Shown here piece by piece: positions 9,482 through 18,785 of a stretch of 64,000 nucleotides of DNA. The notes beneath the pieces are model-generated. The model did not search any database. It was not told the DNA's origin and worked only from the letters and a program-made list of their open reading frames with translations. The stretch comes from Sinorhizobium mexicanum (GTDB taxonomy: Bacteria > Pseudomonadota > Alphaproteobacteria > Rhizobiales > Rhizobiaceae): positions 124,001 to 188,000 of the forward strand of contig NZ_CP041240.1 in assembly GCF_013488225.1 (NCBI RefSeq), given 5' to 3'. Positions within the stretch are counted from its first letter, which is position 1, and each line of letters opens with the position of its first letter. The translations under genes and the position numbers were made by a program.

Positions 9482-9903
9482 CCTGATCCGGCGCGACTAG
9501 AAATCATTCCCGGTTGGCCATCTCCTAACATGTTGCATCCATGTCGCACGGATCGGCCGTCATCCGGAAGAGCCGCTGCCAATCGTCTGCGGCTGAGTAT
9601 CCACGTCGGCTGCCATCGGGGCGGGGCGATCGAAGTACTGCCGGATCGCTCGGACAAGGGCAACTTGCCAAGTTCCCGTGTCGATCAACCCTGGACCGTC
9701 CAGTCGGTGATAGAGACCAGAACGGACTCCGCTACCACACTTCCCCCAGCATTCAGCGTTGGCGCCGATCAGGGCGGACAGGTGGCCGCTCCACAGCCTC
9801 ATATCGGCACGGACCCAACATCAACCATGCAACATCAACCATGCGAAAAATAGGAGTTTGACGGTTCTGTTGACTCTGTAGTTCACTCAGCCGACAACAG
9901 ACG
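9482..9903. other. Gap without recognisable gene
   Basis: About 420 bp. Short frames on both strands are Arg/Pro/Ser-rich and look like chance frames. Probably contains the promoter of the SyrB-like gene at 9925. Confidence 0.5.
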
Positions 9904-9924
9904 ATGGCTAAGGAGGGTCTAGGG

Positions 9925-10377
9925 ATGGCTGACGAGAGTAATACAGGGCCGATCTCTGCGGTTGCAGAGACGAATGCCGAAGCGAAACCACCAACGGGTA
10001 AGAAGCAGAGGTCGCCACGGCGTCAGAAGACCGCTGCCGAACCGGTTCGAACTGCCGCAAAGCCGGCCGCTAAGACCAGGAAATATAGCGAACCAGAAAA
10101 AAGCGAGAAGCTCAAGCTGATCGAAACGCAGGTCGCGGAAGGCAAAGGCACACTTAAGGACGCTATCAGGAGCGCCGGCATATCGGAGCAAACCTACTAT
10201 CAGTGGAAACGGGCTGCAAAGTCCGCTGATGAAGGGGGCAAGAAGCCCCTTCCGGCTGGAGATGAATTGGCAGATCTCGTCCAGCTTGAAGAGGAGAATC
10301 AGAGGCTTCGCAAGATTCTGGCGGAAAAGTTGCGCGCGGAAAATGCCGAACTGCGCAAGAGGCTCGGCCTGGATTAG
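9925..10377 (+). CDS. SyrB-family regulator
   Basis: About 150 residues with the SyrB layout: MADESNTGPI start, an Ala/Pro/Lys-rich linker, a transposase-like HTH core (KLIETQVAEGKGTLKDAIRS then AGISEQTYYQWK) and a C-terminal leucine-zipper tail (RKILAEKLRAENAELRKRLG). In S. meliloti, SyrB down-regulates the symbiotic LysR regulator SyrM. The ATG at 9925 is chosen over 9904 because GGAGG at 9912-9916 is well spaced for it. Followed by a related protein at 10633. Confidence 0.88.
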   Translation: MADESNTGPISAVAETNAEAKPPTGKKQRSPRRQKTAAEPVRTAAKPAAKTRKYSEPEKSEKLKLIETQVAEGKGTLKDAIRSAGISEQTYYQWKRAAKSADEGGKKPLPAGDELADLVQLEEENQRLRKILAEKLRAENAELRKRLGLD

Positions 10378-10632
10378 ATGATTCAGGCTGCGCAGGCGCT
10401 CTTACTCAATCGTCCCAATCTTGCGTGACAGGAGTAATTTTGGGGCCGGCCTCGAATGTTTCCGCAAAAACGGCGTCGTCAGACGCATGCCGACTACGAG
10501 GTGTCGCGAGAGACAAGTCGACGCGCTCGCGCGCTTGTTAGTTGAAGCGTGCGGTAAGGAGATATATGGGTCCGCCGGCGAGCGCAGTGGCGCCGATTAG
10601 TGTTGTTTCAGGGATTACTAGGGTTCAGGTAT

Positions 10633-11238
10633 ATGAAAGTGCCACAACGGAACTTCGTTGTTGAAATCAAGTCGGCGCGCCGACAACCAAAGGCGAAGAC
10701 GAACTCAATTTGGGGCGACACAGACCTCAAGGCGTTTTCCCGCGCAGTGGAAGATGAGGCGTCGCACCTGTTCAATTCAACTGAAGCACCTGTCACGCCT
10801 GACACTGACATCACGCCGGTTGAGCCGTTAAATGCAGGCTCTGCCAGCGAGGGCGCAGACAACATCGAAGTCGCCCCACCAGTAGTGTCGGCGGTCGCAG
10901 AGGCAGGAGTCGAAGCGTCCAAGCAGCCCGAGGCGGAAGGTCCGGCAGCCGAACCTGTTGCGCAAGCGCAGGAAAGCCAGCCGGCATCGCAGGCGCGAAG
11001 AGCATCACGTGGCGCTTCTCGTACGCGCACGGCACATATGAACGCAATCTCCCCTACGTCGGGGCCTGTGCGCAGCGATCGAAGCAGCCAGCACAACACC
11101 GCAAATCATCTGATTTCTTTCGAGGAACTCGCGGCCCTTGACGTAGAAAACAGACGTCTCAAGAGGCTTTTGGCTGAACAGCTTCGTGCACAGAACTCCC
11201 AGCTCAAGAGGATGCTTGAGCGCTTTGCTGCCGCATAG
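10633..11238 (+). CDS. SyrB-associated hypothetical protein with leucine-zipper tail
   Basis: About 200 residues from the ATG at 10633 (MKVPQRNFVVEIKSARRQPK). The conserved N-terminal block includes KTNSIWGDTDLKAFSRAVED; then comes a long Ala/Glu/Pro-rich, probably disordered linker, and a C-terminal coiled coil (ENRRLKRLLAEQLRAQNSQL) very like the SyrB tail. It lacks the HTH core of SyrB. The shared tail suggests it could pair with the upstream SyrB-like protein (inference). Confidence 0.7.
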   Translation: MKVPQRNFVVEIKSARRQPKAKTNSIWGDTDLKAFSRAVEDEASHLFNSTEAPVTPDTDITPVEPLNAGSASEGADNIEVAPPVVSAVAEAGVEASKQPEAEGPAAEPVAQAQESQPASQARRASRGASRTRTAHMNAISPTSGPVRSDRSSQHNTANHLISFEELAALDVENRRLKRLLAEQLRAQNSQLKRMLERFAAA

Positions 11239-11364
11239 CAAGGTCCACCTTAAGATTGCCGCCATGGCTGGACGAGCAATGCGAGCCACGCCTGGACTTC
11301 GGCGAGGAACCCTCGACTCCAAACTTTGTCCATTAGAGCGACGAGAGAAGTGACGGTGAAGTAA

Positions 11365-11818
11365 TTGAGAAAGCTGGTCGCAGGCAAATTGCATGGCATC
11401 CACGTGACCGAGTCAAATCTCAACTATCACGGATCGATTACGCTGGATCCGGATCATTGCGAGGAAGCCGGCATACTGCCTATGGAGTTCGTTGAAATCT
11501 GGAACAAGAATTCCGGCGCACGGATCTCCACGTACGTTATCCTTTGTGAACGCGGCTCAAGGTGCTGCATTCTTAACGGAGCCGCGGCACGCACCTGTCA
11601 GCCGGGGGGACCAGATCATCATTTGCAACTCCGTCTATCTCGACGAACGCCAGATCACCTCGTTGAAGCCGAAGGTCCTCACGTTCGATGAGAACAATCA
11701 TATACGCGACCGGTTGAGCTACTCAGTTAGTGTGGGTCCGGATGGGAAATACACTTTCGAAATCCTCGATCACGCGGATACCGCCTTGAGCATCCCGCTG
11801 ATGGTATCTGGCGCATAG
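11365..11818 (+). pseudogene. panD: Aspartate 1-decarboxylase, frameshifted
   Basis: PanD makes beta-alanine for pantothenate. The first frame starts at TTG 11365 and carries the GKLH block, the self-processing site YHGS near residues 21-24 (Gly-Ser, source of the pyruvoyl group), [10 protein letters not shown] and NGAAA. It then leaves frame. The family continues in the +1 frame from [14 protein letters not shown] to the stop at 11816-11818. Removing one G from the six-G run at 11604-11609 restores one continuous PanD. So this is either a one-base inactivation or a homopolymer sequencing error. It would otherwise be full length. Confidence 0.88.
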
Positions 11819-12563
11819 CGAGCACACCACGTGCCGCGATAGGAGCGGTCAGTTTACAGTCCTTTCGAGCGGACAAGCCTCCTGCTTGGAGGCGAGGCGT
11901 CTTCCAGGGACCCCTCGTTAACGCCCTTGTCGCTGTGGAAACTGCTCAGCCGCTATCCACCGCAGTCGCGTTGGATAGCTACAGCATTAGATTGCTGGCC
12001 AGATGAAGCCAAGTGCGCCTCGTCGACGTCAGTGCCGGCACACACGACAACGTCACCGATGACAATCGCTGCGCCTGCAACTGGCAACAGGGAATACCCT
12101 GTATTACGCCGGCGCCCGAAGGGGCGTATTCAATCCGGTGATAGCTTCCACAGAGACTTCTCCGGTTGGGCACGGAGCTTGCTTGTAGGCATTGACTTCC
12201 CTCAGGAGCGGAGCAGCTCGATGTCGACACCCACGACTTCCCGCAAGGTCCGGAATGGCATCCTTCCTGAATTTCTCGCGTTGGTCGGAACATGGTTCAA
12301 TTGTATCAGGGAGGATACAAGCGCTTACCAGAGTGTGTAGTAAATCTTAGTTGCCATAGTCATTTGGACAAGCGAGGTAAGCATTCCCAATCGCCTAATC
12401 TGCGACGCAGGTGGGGATTTGATGTGTGCAATGTTTTTCCGACATACGAAGACCCCCAGAGGGGCCCGCTGCATATCTTTCCAACAAGCACTCTTCAACT
12501 GAAGGAGCGCCAGAAAACTGTTGAACACTCAACAGCATTACCGACCGTCTTCGGAGAGAACGT
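11819..12563. other. Gap without recognisable gene
   Basis: About 745 bp. Composition turns AT-richer towards the methyltransferase. A minus-strand open fragment around 11960-12110 (reading AAIVIGDVVV) looks protein-like but has no start or partner. Nothing else is supportable. Confidence 0.4.
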
Positions 12564-13274
12564 ATGAGTGAGCTCGATAGAATCAGGACAGTGCTCAGGA
12601 CTAGTCAACAGAGAACTTTCCCGCGGAAGATGCGGGAGTTCGGGCTCGATTTGATCGTACGAGAAGGCGTTTTTCCTCCTGAAGATTTCCAAAGTTGGCG
12701 TTGGTTTAGCGAGAACTTCCCTCCATTCAATGGAAAGACCATTTTGGAAATCGGCTGCGGTTTCGGTCTCCCGGGCCTCTTGTTGGCAAAGACTGGTGCG
12801 CTGTCGTTGCTAGCCTGCGATATCAATCCGAAGGCTGTCGCGAACACGTTGGAGAATGCCGCAAGAAACGGCATCAAGAACGTCGGGGTCATCGAAAGCG
12901 ATATCTTCAGTAGCATTCCTCCTGGGAGGAAGTTCGACGTTATATTTTGGAACCACCCTTGGAACTTCGCTCCGGAAGACTTCGAGTTTATAAATGACGT
13001 CGAGCGTGGAGCATTTGATCCCGGCTACAGACTGCTCGAGAGATTTCTGTCGGAAGGCCGAGAATTTCTTACGGAAAGAGGCAAAATCCTTCTAGGGTTC
13101 GGCACTAATGCCCGTGACGACCTTCTCGAGCGGCTCGTAGCTGTGAATGATCTTAAATCGGTGATTGTGAAGTCGGGGACATACCCCAACCTCAACTCAA
13201 CTTATCGGCTGTTCTCGATACGCCGTAGTGCGACAGCGTATGGTTTCCGACCTTCAATGTCCGTTGATACGTGA
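12564..13274 (+). CDS. Class I SAM-dependent methyltransferase
   Basis: A 236-residue Rossmann methyltransferase. Motif I is ILEIGCGFGLPGLLLA near residue 60, the acidic residue ending strand 2 is in LLACDINPKAVANTLEN, and a motif IV of the form FWNHPW near 130 resembles the N-P-P-Y class that methylates amide or exocyclic nitrogens (PrmA/HemK/TrmN-like). GGAGAG lies just upstream of the ATG. It stands alone, is AT-richer than its neighbours and is flanked by remnants, suggesting transfer. The substrate cannot be told. Confidence 0.82.
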   Translation: MSELDRIRTVLRTSQQRTFPRKMREFGLDLIVREGVFPPEDFQSWRWFSENFPPFNGKTILEIGCGFGLPGLLLAKTGALSLLACDINPKAVANTLENAARNGIKNVGVIESDIFSSIPPGRKFDVIFWNHPWNFAPEDFEFINDVERGAFDPGYRLLERFLSEGREFLTERGKILLGFGTNARDDLLERLVAVNDLKSVIVKSGTYPNLNSTYRLFSIRRSATAYGFRPSMSVDT

Positions 13275-13484
13275 GTGCCAGCGATGATCCGCCCGAACGG
13301 TGCACTTCACGTCCTCCAGGCCAAACGGCCACAGTATGCTAATGCTTTACCAATATCCGCACTGAGCCAGCCAGTTGAAGCCGAGATGCAGGCATGCCTG
13401 GATGATCGCCTTGTGGCGATCTACTGGGACTGACGGGCGCTGCCAGTCCTCGGCCATCCTTTGCCCAAACTCGTCCTCGGTCCC

Positions 13485-14609
13485 CTAGAGAAAGACCCGC
13501 GGGCCTCTATAGTCTGCTGCATTCATGGCTGCCGCCAGGTTCGTTCGCACCCGCTTGGACAGCGGATTAGATTCCAGGAAAACCATGCACCCGGAGCCTA
13601 GCTGTGCCAGCAATTTATCGGGCAGGCTGATCAACAGGTTGCACCTGGCGTTAAGCCTCCGCAGCCCGGCCGGAAGGTTGGTTGGCAGACCGGTCAGCCG
13701 GTTGCCGGCCGCGCCGAGCGTCCGCAGTCCGGCCGGGAGATCGCCGGGAAGGTCGGTGAGTTGATTGCCGCTAGCATTGAGCGTCTCGAGCCCGGCCGGG
13801 AAATTGTCGGGAAGGCTTGTCAACCGATTGCCGTCGGCGTTGAGGGTCTGGAGCAGGGCCGGGAGGTTGAGGGGAACGCTAGTCAGTTGATTGCCGTCGA
13901 CGTTGAGCGTCTGAAGCCCGGACGGGAGTTTGTCTGGAAGGCTGGTTAACTGGTTTTCGCCTGCGTCGAGCCACCGAAGCGTAGTTGGTAGGACATCGGG
14001 CAGGCTTGTCAAACGGTTGTAGCTGACCTCGAGGGTCTGGAGTCCGGCCGGGAGGGGGTCGGGTAGGCTGGCCAACTGGTTGTACTTGGCATTGAGCGTT
14101 TGAAGCTCGACCGGGAACTCGGCCGGCAGGTTGGTCAACTCATTACAGTCGGCATTGAAGTGCCGGAGCCCGGCGGGCAACGCGGCGGGCAGGGTCCTAA
14201 GGCGCAGGCATGACAGGTTCAGCGCTGCGTCGAGGTCGCCGGCATCCACCCAAGCACTGATTCGTCTCACCGCCTCTTGCCGACCCTCATCTTCCCCTTG
14301 CCCCTCTTCGGCAGCCCACTCGTCCAGGATCTGGTCCAGCGATGTTGCGCGGAGGGCTGTGGCAAGGCTCGGATTGCCGGTAAGGCCCGCGGACAACTGC
14401 TGCGCCCGCCTCAAGTTATCGGCTGCGGTTGTGGTGAGATCACCTTGAGTGCCCGCACATTGCCGGCTGTCTTCTTTAGAAGTATTGCCATCCCATGGCT
14501 GCGCCTGTCCTGTTTTCACCATTGGCCCTCTGTACTGACTAAGGACGTGCCGAATGCTAGTTAACGATGACCACTTCTCATCCGCGGTTTCGCCGAAAGC
14601 GGTGACCAC
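13485..14609 (-). pseudogene. NopM/IpaH-like leucine-rich-repeat effector, truncated
   Basis: A 374-residue frame opening with GTG at 14609. After an N-terminal helical segment (residues about 70-140) come nine to ten LRRs of 20-21 residues with the pattern LPxGLQTLNxxxNxLTSLP, the signature of IpaH/SspH/NopM type III effectors. In those proteins a NEL E3 ubiquitin-ligase domain with a catalytic Cys follows; here a TAG stops the frame right after the LRR cap (ADYRGPRVFL). Readthrough gives about 45 more residues that are not NEL-like. The N-terminus may also be damaged: a well-placed RBS and ATG further upstream open a frame that stops after about 11 codons. A nod box lies upstream. Confidence 0.75.
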
Positions 14610-14707
14610 ATAAACCGCAGGTCGGTCCCGGCTAGATCACCGGCAAAGCGAGAGGCGAAAGCTTCATCACGAGCTCCTTTTCTGTGCATGAAACAAATAC
14701 ATCCGGC

Positions 14708-14722
14708 CGCTGAGTCTCAGCG
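14708..14722. repeat. Perfect short inverted repeat upstream of the LRR gene
   Basis: CGCTGAG-T-CTCAGCG, 7-bp arms and one central base, between the nod box and the LRR reading frame. It does not match the TtsI tts-box consensus that I can recall. Possible operator; function unknown. Confidence 0.5.
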
Positions 14723-14794
14723 ACCTGGGTACATCGCCCGGGGACGCTCAAACCGCTGTTATCACCTCCGGTCTGGTCTGATTGACTTCATGCA

Positions 14795-14854
14795 ACATTG
14801 CCTCGGATTGGCAAAATTTATTGTTTGGATGAAACCTATTGGCGCCATGGATAA
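14795..14854 (-). promoter_or_regulatory. Nod box 1
   Basis: On the minus strand: TATCCAT, then an ATAGG half, then CATCCAAACAAT, AAATTTTGCCAATCC and a GTTGCATGA tail. This is the full three-block architecture of the rhizobial NodD-binding nod box, with few deviations from the ATCCAAACAATCRATTTTAC core. It points at the LRR gene starting at 14609, about 190 bp downstream. Confidence 0.88.
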
Positions 14855-15600
14855 AAGACATGCGTTTTCAGGGGCTTTGGAGAAGATATGCCGGGTGCCG
14901 ATGGCGTCTGAAGGGTTGCGGTTGACCCGCGTTCGCACAAATATGCCAGTACAGCCGGCGTCCGGTAACCAAGGCACTTCGCGACAGTGAGCTCAGTTCA
15001 GGAACAATGTCACAAGCTGCTGCTGAGCGACGGTGAAAACATCAGTATCCCCAGTTATCAAAAAGCGGATGCGTTGCTGGCATTTTCGACCGCACGGTCC
15101 TGCCGCCGAGAATTCGGGGGGTGCCGGGAGCGCTTGTCGCCGAAGAGCGCTCTCGCGATTTCGAAGGAATGGGGTTACGCGCCCTGCCTAGGACGCAGCT
15201 GTCGGAACCGCTTCGGGGGATGTCCTGGGCAGCGCATGCGCTCCTGCCGCCTCAAGCACGTGGCATTTAGGAGTTGCTCCTCCTGAGTTAGCGAAAGCAG
15301 GGTCCTTGATGCCATTATGGCCTTCGTTGTTGTGCCGATAACGCCCCTGTTCGCGTATATTTTCGACAGATGAAGCAGGAGGATTAGAATTTGGGCTCAG
15401 AAACGGGACGGAGGAGCGAGGCCGAAGTACCTCATGGAGCCGGCCAGCCGTCAATCGACTACTAAGACAACCGAAGGAAATTCCGCCTTGCAATCTTCAG
15501 GATCTACGGACTTGCAGGTTCCACCGAAGCCCCTGGGGCCTGATCGGATCACGACCTTCCGAAGATTGCCATTGCAAACTGCCTTTCGCGTTGAACGGGG
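14855..15600. other. Gap with weakly repetitive sequence
   Basis: About 745 bp without a recognisable gene. A plus-strand frame at 14987-15286 contains two similar segments (SCRREFGGC and SCRNRFGGC) that reflect an imperfect DNA repeat around 15098-15240, but it does not look like a protein. Confidence 0.4.
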
Positions 15601-16098
15601 CTATCTTGGATGTTGCTCATTCCTTGGCTCCTCAGATTCCGAAGCCTGATCTTCATGCATTCCGATCCGCGAGACAGCCTTCAAAAGGCCGATGGCCAGG
15701 CTTCTGACGCTCGCATCCCCAATACGGGAGAAGGCCTTAATCAGTGCGCGCCCCTCGTCGCTCGATGCGAAGTCGATAATTTCAGGTTGAAGTTGGGATT
15801 GCACGGCGCCGCGATCGAAGCCGTTCGTGCCGGCGCCAGGCATTTCTTCGAAGAAGTACGATGGCGGCACGTCCAGCGCGTCGGCGATCTGTTGCAAGCG
15901 ACTCGCTCCGACTCGGTTGATGCCCTTCTCGTATTTTTGCACCTGCTGAAACGTCACTCCGATTTGCTCGGCAAGGATCGTCTGTGACATTGACATCCAA
16001 ACACGCCGCATACGAATTCGATGGCCGACGTGCAAATCAACAGGTTTGGGCTCCGCTTTTTTCTGTCCAGGGTTCGCAATAAGCATGCATTTCTCCAT
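15601..16098 (-). CDS. XRE/Cro-type HTH regulator
   Basis: About 165 residues from the ATG at 16098 (MEKCMLIANPGQKK); the longer frame to 16236 has an Arg/Lys-rich extension unlike a real start. XRE helix-turn-helix at about residues 20-80: VGHRIRMRRVWMSMSQTILA, then IGVTFQQVQKYEKGINRV. A C-terminal region (DEGRALIKAFSRIGDASVR) is typical of a common rhizobial regulator family also met on Sym plasmids. Targets unknown. Confidence 0.85.
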   Translation of the reverse strand: MEKCMLIANPGQKKAEPKPVDLHVGHRIRMRRVWMSMSQTILAEQIGVTFQQVQKYEKGINRVGASRLQQIADALDVPPSYFFEEMPGAGTNGFDRGAVQSQLQPEIIDFASSDEGRALIKAFSRIGDASVRSLAIGLLKAVSRIGMHEDQASESEEPRNEQHPR

Positions 16099-16328
16099 GT
16101 TTATTTCGCGACGGTATCCCTCCCTTGACCTATCGCGCTCTACTGTTGCTTCCGCTTGATGCAGACGTTTGCGCCGGCACTTTTCCTTGAGTGAGTTTTT
16201 TCGTTCACAATCCAGTAGAACTGGCGGGCGAGTCACTATGGCCGAGCAGCCATAGCCTTGTATAGCTGTTAAGGTTCCATTTTGGAACCTAAGCTTGGAT
16301 CACCATGATTGCGGCCGCACGACGGGCA

Positions 16329-17294
16329 TTACCGAATGACTGGCTCACCGTGGTATCGGCGCTTTGATGGTTTCGAGACGCCAAATCCGACCTCCATCAT
16401 CAGACGCGGCTTTTCTTTTGCCAACGTGCCCATGTGGAAGCCGAACGGATCTTCGACGAAGCCTGTGCCCGCCTTGCCGGTTAAAGTGATGGCGTTTTCT
16501 TCACCGTAGAACGCCAGCACTTCCTGGGCAGGATGACCGACGAGCAGCGTCAGTTGATGTTTCAAACGTCGACGATTGTGGCTGCCGCGCAAGTAGACAT
16601 GAGGGCCGGAAGTCGCATCGACGTCGGACAGATAGAAGAAAAACTTCAGCATCCGCCAATCATCGAGATCGAAGTGGAACTTGAAGGAAGCACGGCTGAG
16701 ATCCGCATCGGAGGCATTTCGTGTCGGGAAGCTCCACCACGTCCGCGTCGTGATCAATCTGGCTTCGCCGCCGAGATAGTGCCTTGCCACATTAAGAAGC
16801 AGCGGGTCTTGCTGCACGGCTACGGCGGCGTCGCATTGCATAATCCGCTCATAATGATGGCCGCTCAAAATAGTGCGGCCGAAGCGACGCTCGGCTTCGG
16901 CATGATCGCCGGCCAGGAACTCGAGCTTGCGTTCGAAATTGCCGAAGCAAGGGGTTTCGTGCCCGAAGCGTGCAATTGCTTCCTGAATTGGGCTTGGCAG
17001 GGTCAGGCCCGTAAAAATACCCGTTCTTCTCAGTTCCGCCGCGATCGCTTCGGCCTGGAGACCGCCGAAAATGGAAGGCGTAGCACTCTTGTCCCGCACA
17101 ACGGGTCTTGCGGTTAGCCAATGTGCCTTGCGGAAAGGCATCATGCGAGCCAATAGGAACATTGGAAGCCAAGCCGGGTTCTCCCGCACATCCGTAAGAT
17201 ACGTAGGAACTCGGGCCGCTATGCGGCGGACAGTCCCGCCGCTGCGGGCGATTGCTTCGAGATCCTTCGGATCGGAGTGAGCGGAACTAAGCAT
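16329..17294 (-). CDS. PhyH-like 2-oxoglutarate/Fe(II) dioxygenase, nod-box linked
   Basis: A 321-residue protein whose C-terminal half resembles the phytanoyl-CoA dioxygenase superfamily. It shows HFDLDDWRMLKFFFYLSDVD (HxD iron ligands near residue 210), SGPHVYLRGSH, and FVEDPFGFHMG with a distal His and an Arg in KPRLMME. The N-terminal 100 residues, with a hydrophobic WLPMFLLARMM segment, are unassigned. GAAAGG lies upstream of the ATG. Nod box 2 lies about 300 bp upstream on the same strand and nothing else convincing intervenes. Probable role: hydroxylation of a lipid, small molecule or Nod-factor part (inference only). Confidence 0.75.
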   Translation of the reverse strand: MLSSAHSDPKDLEAIARSGGTVRRIAARVPTYLTDVRENPAWLPMFLLARMMPFRKAHWLTARPVVRDKSATPSIFGGLQAEAIAAELRRTGIFTGLTLPSPIQEAIARFGHETPCFGNFERKLEFLAGDHAEAERRFGRTILSGHHYERIMQCDAAVAVQQDPLLLNVARHYLGGEARLITTRTWWSFPTRNASDADLSRASFKFHFDLDDWRMLKFFFYLSDVDATSGPHVYLRGSHNRRRLKHQLTLLVGHPAQEVLAFYGEENAITLTGKAGTGFVEDPFGFHMGTLAKEKPRLMMEVGFGVSKPSKRRYHGEPVIR

Positions 17295-17597
17295 TCAATT
17301 GCCTTTCGTGCTGTTAGATCTTCTTGATACCCCCGTGCGACCGCGAATAAGCACAACGGGTTCGGATTCCGGGCGAGCCGCCCGATCAAGCATTAGACAT
17401 CGGCGAACTGAATGGTCGCGCCGTTTGCGAGGATCACGCGTTCGTCTTTGCGGAGATCCGGCTGCGGGGCTTGAGTCGACGTCTCAAAATCGTTTTCGCC
17501 TCAGTTCAATTTTACAACGGGCCATACCCGAAAACGGTACATGGCCAACGTATATGGGGGTACTGTTCAAACCACCCGCTCTCGGTGCGGTCGGTCC
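17295..17597. other. Leader between nod box 2 and the dioxygenase gene
   Basis: About 300 bp, no complete gene. A minus-strand fragment near 17395-17445 reads VILANGATIQFADV and then stops, like the C-terminus of another protein; it may be a remnant. Confidence 0.4.
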
Positions 17598-17664
17598 TAA
17601 TGCAACATCCCGTAAGTTCGGCAAAATCGAATGATTGGATTGAACACATCCAGGTCATGGATAG
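17598..17664 (-). promoter_or_regulatory. Nod box 2
   Basis: Minus strand reads CTATCCATGACCTGGATG, then ATCCAATCATTCGATTTTGC, then a GTTGCATTAGG tail. All three conserved blocks and their spacing fit the nod-box consensus, with a few changes in the AAACAAT part. Points at the dioxygenase gene. Confidence 0.88.
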
Positions 17665-17990
17665 TCGAAGGTCGCATCTGAAGCTGCGTTCATGCTGAGC
17701 GCGACTTTGCGGCGTGTGCGCTGTTGGAGGCTCTAATCTTGACTGGCGCGTCACAAAACCTCTTTTCCATGGCGCCGAAAGGCCCACGCCTCACATCATT
17801 GCCGGGTTGGTCACGCACCGCGAACTGAGCGCACACACACTGATGTCGCGCGAAACCAAGCCGCTTCTCAGTCGATCGATCGCGACAATACTGGTGATGG
17901 AGCAGACCCGCATGCGTGCCAGCAATCGCGAAGGATCCGAAGAGCGCTTACCGTGCCGCGTGTTCTTTAAAGAGGCGTACCGGACCGCCC

Positions 17991-18058
17991 TATCCGTGGC
18001 GCGGATGGGGATCATCCAAATAATCGATTTTACGAATTAGCCGACACACCTCATAGAA
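17991..18058 (+). promoter_or_regulatory. Nod box 3
   Basis: Plus strand reads TATCCGTGGCGCGGATG, then ATCATCCAAATAATCGATTT, TACGAATT, and a CTCATAGAA tail. Near-consensus nod box, directed at the acyltransferase gene at 18786. The roughly 730-bp leader is longer than usual. Confidence 0.9.
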
Positions 18059-18785
18059 GAACATCAATCAAATGAAATCAATCACATCGACAGCCCACTG
18101 CGAGCGCTGGAAGGACGGGAATGGCTTAAGAACAGATCGGACCGGAACTTGACGCAAGGATTATGCCGGCCAATTGAGAGCATCGCAATAATTGGCGACC
18201 ACGCCTGATGCGCACCAATCAGGAGCGGCTTCGATCGCGGCCTGCCTCGGGAACGATCAAGAAGGCGGAGGTCTTTGCATGTGCTCTGAGGTGCAGTGCA
18301 AGCTGCACCGGGAATGTAGGTAGCAACTCGCCGACCATGTCGAAGTCGCCAAGCTCTTTTGTAATCGTACCGGCCGACAGGGGCCTTCAACGCAAGACGA
18401 TTCGAAGGCAATTCGAAGTTGGACCGCAGCCGGACCTGAGCCTTGCGCGATCGCCTACGATTCGAGTGATGTCGCTGCTCGTTTGGGCGGTCTGAGCCGT
18501 TTCAAAACGTCGGCGTGGTTGCTTGGCACGAGTGCACAGGCGGCACAGCATTCACTTGGCATTCGACGACGACGGTCCTCATCTGTTCGGCATGTCGGAA
18601 ATCCTCGTTGTGGTCGCCCACGTGAAGGCGACTTCTTGTACCGGCGAAGAAACGGAAGAACGGCAAGCTAAAGCAACGTACGACTGCCGAAGGCATGAAC
18701 TTTGCTGCGGGCAACTCTGGCTGAGTACCACCCTTTGCGAGCCCTCAGTTGATCCGCTTGAATCGAAATTTCAACAGGTCCACTA
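18059..18785. other. Long leader between nod box 3 and the acyltransferase gene
   Basis: About 730 bp with only low-quality frames on both strands (for example 18208-18495 and 18523-18786 plus). Nothing recognisable. Possibly the site of a deleted or decayed gene. Confidence 0.4.

Noticed and set aside
13620..14170. CRISPR-like or minisatellite array
   Set aside because: The 60-63-bp periodicity is explained by leucine-rich repeats in a coding frame; no spacers.
14708..14722. tts box upstream of the LRR gene
   Set aside because: The palindrome there does not match the TtsI consensus as I recall it; recorded only as an inverted repeat.
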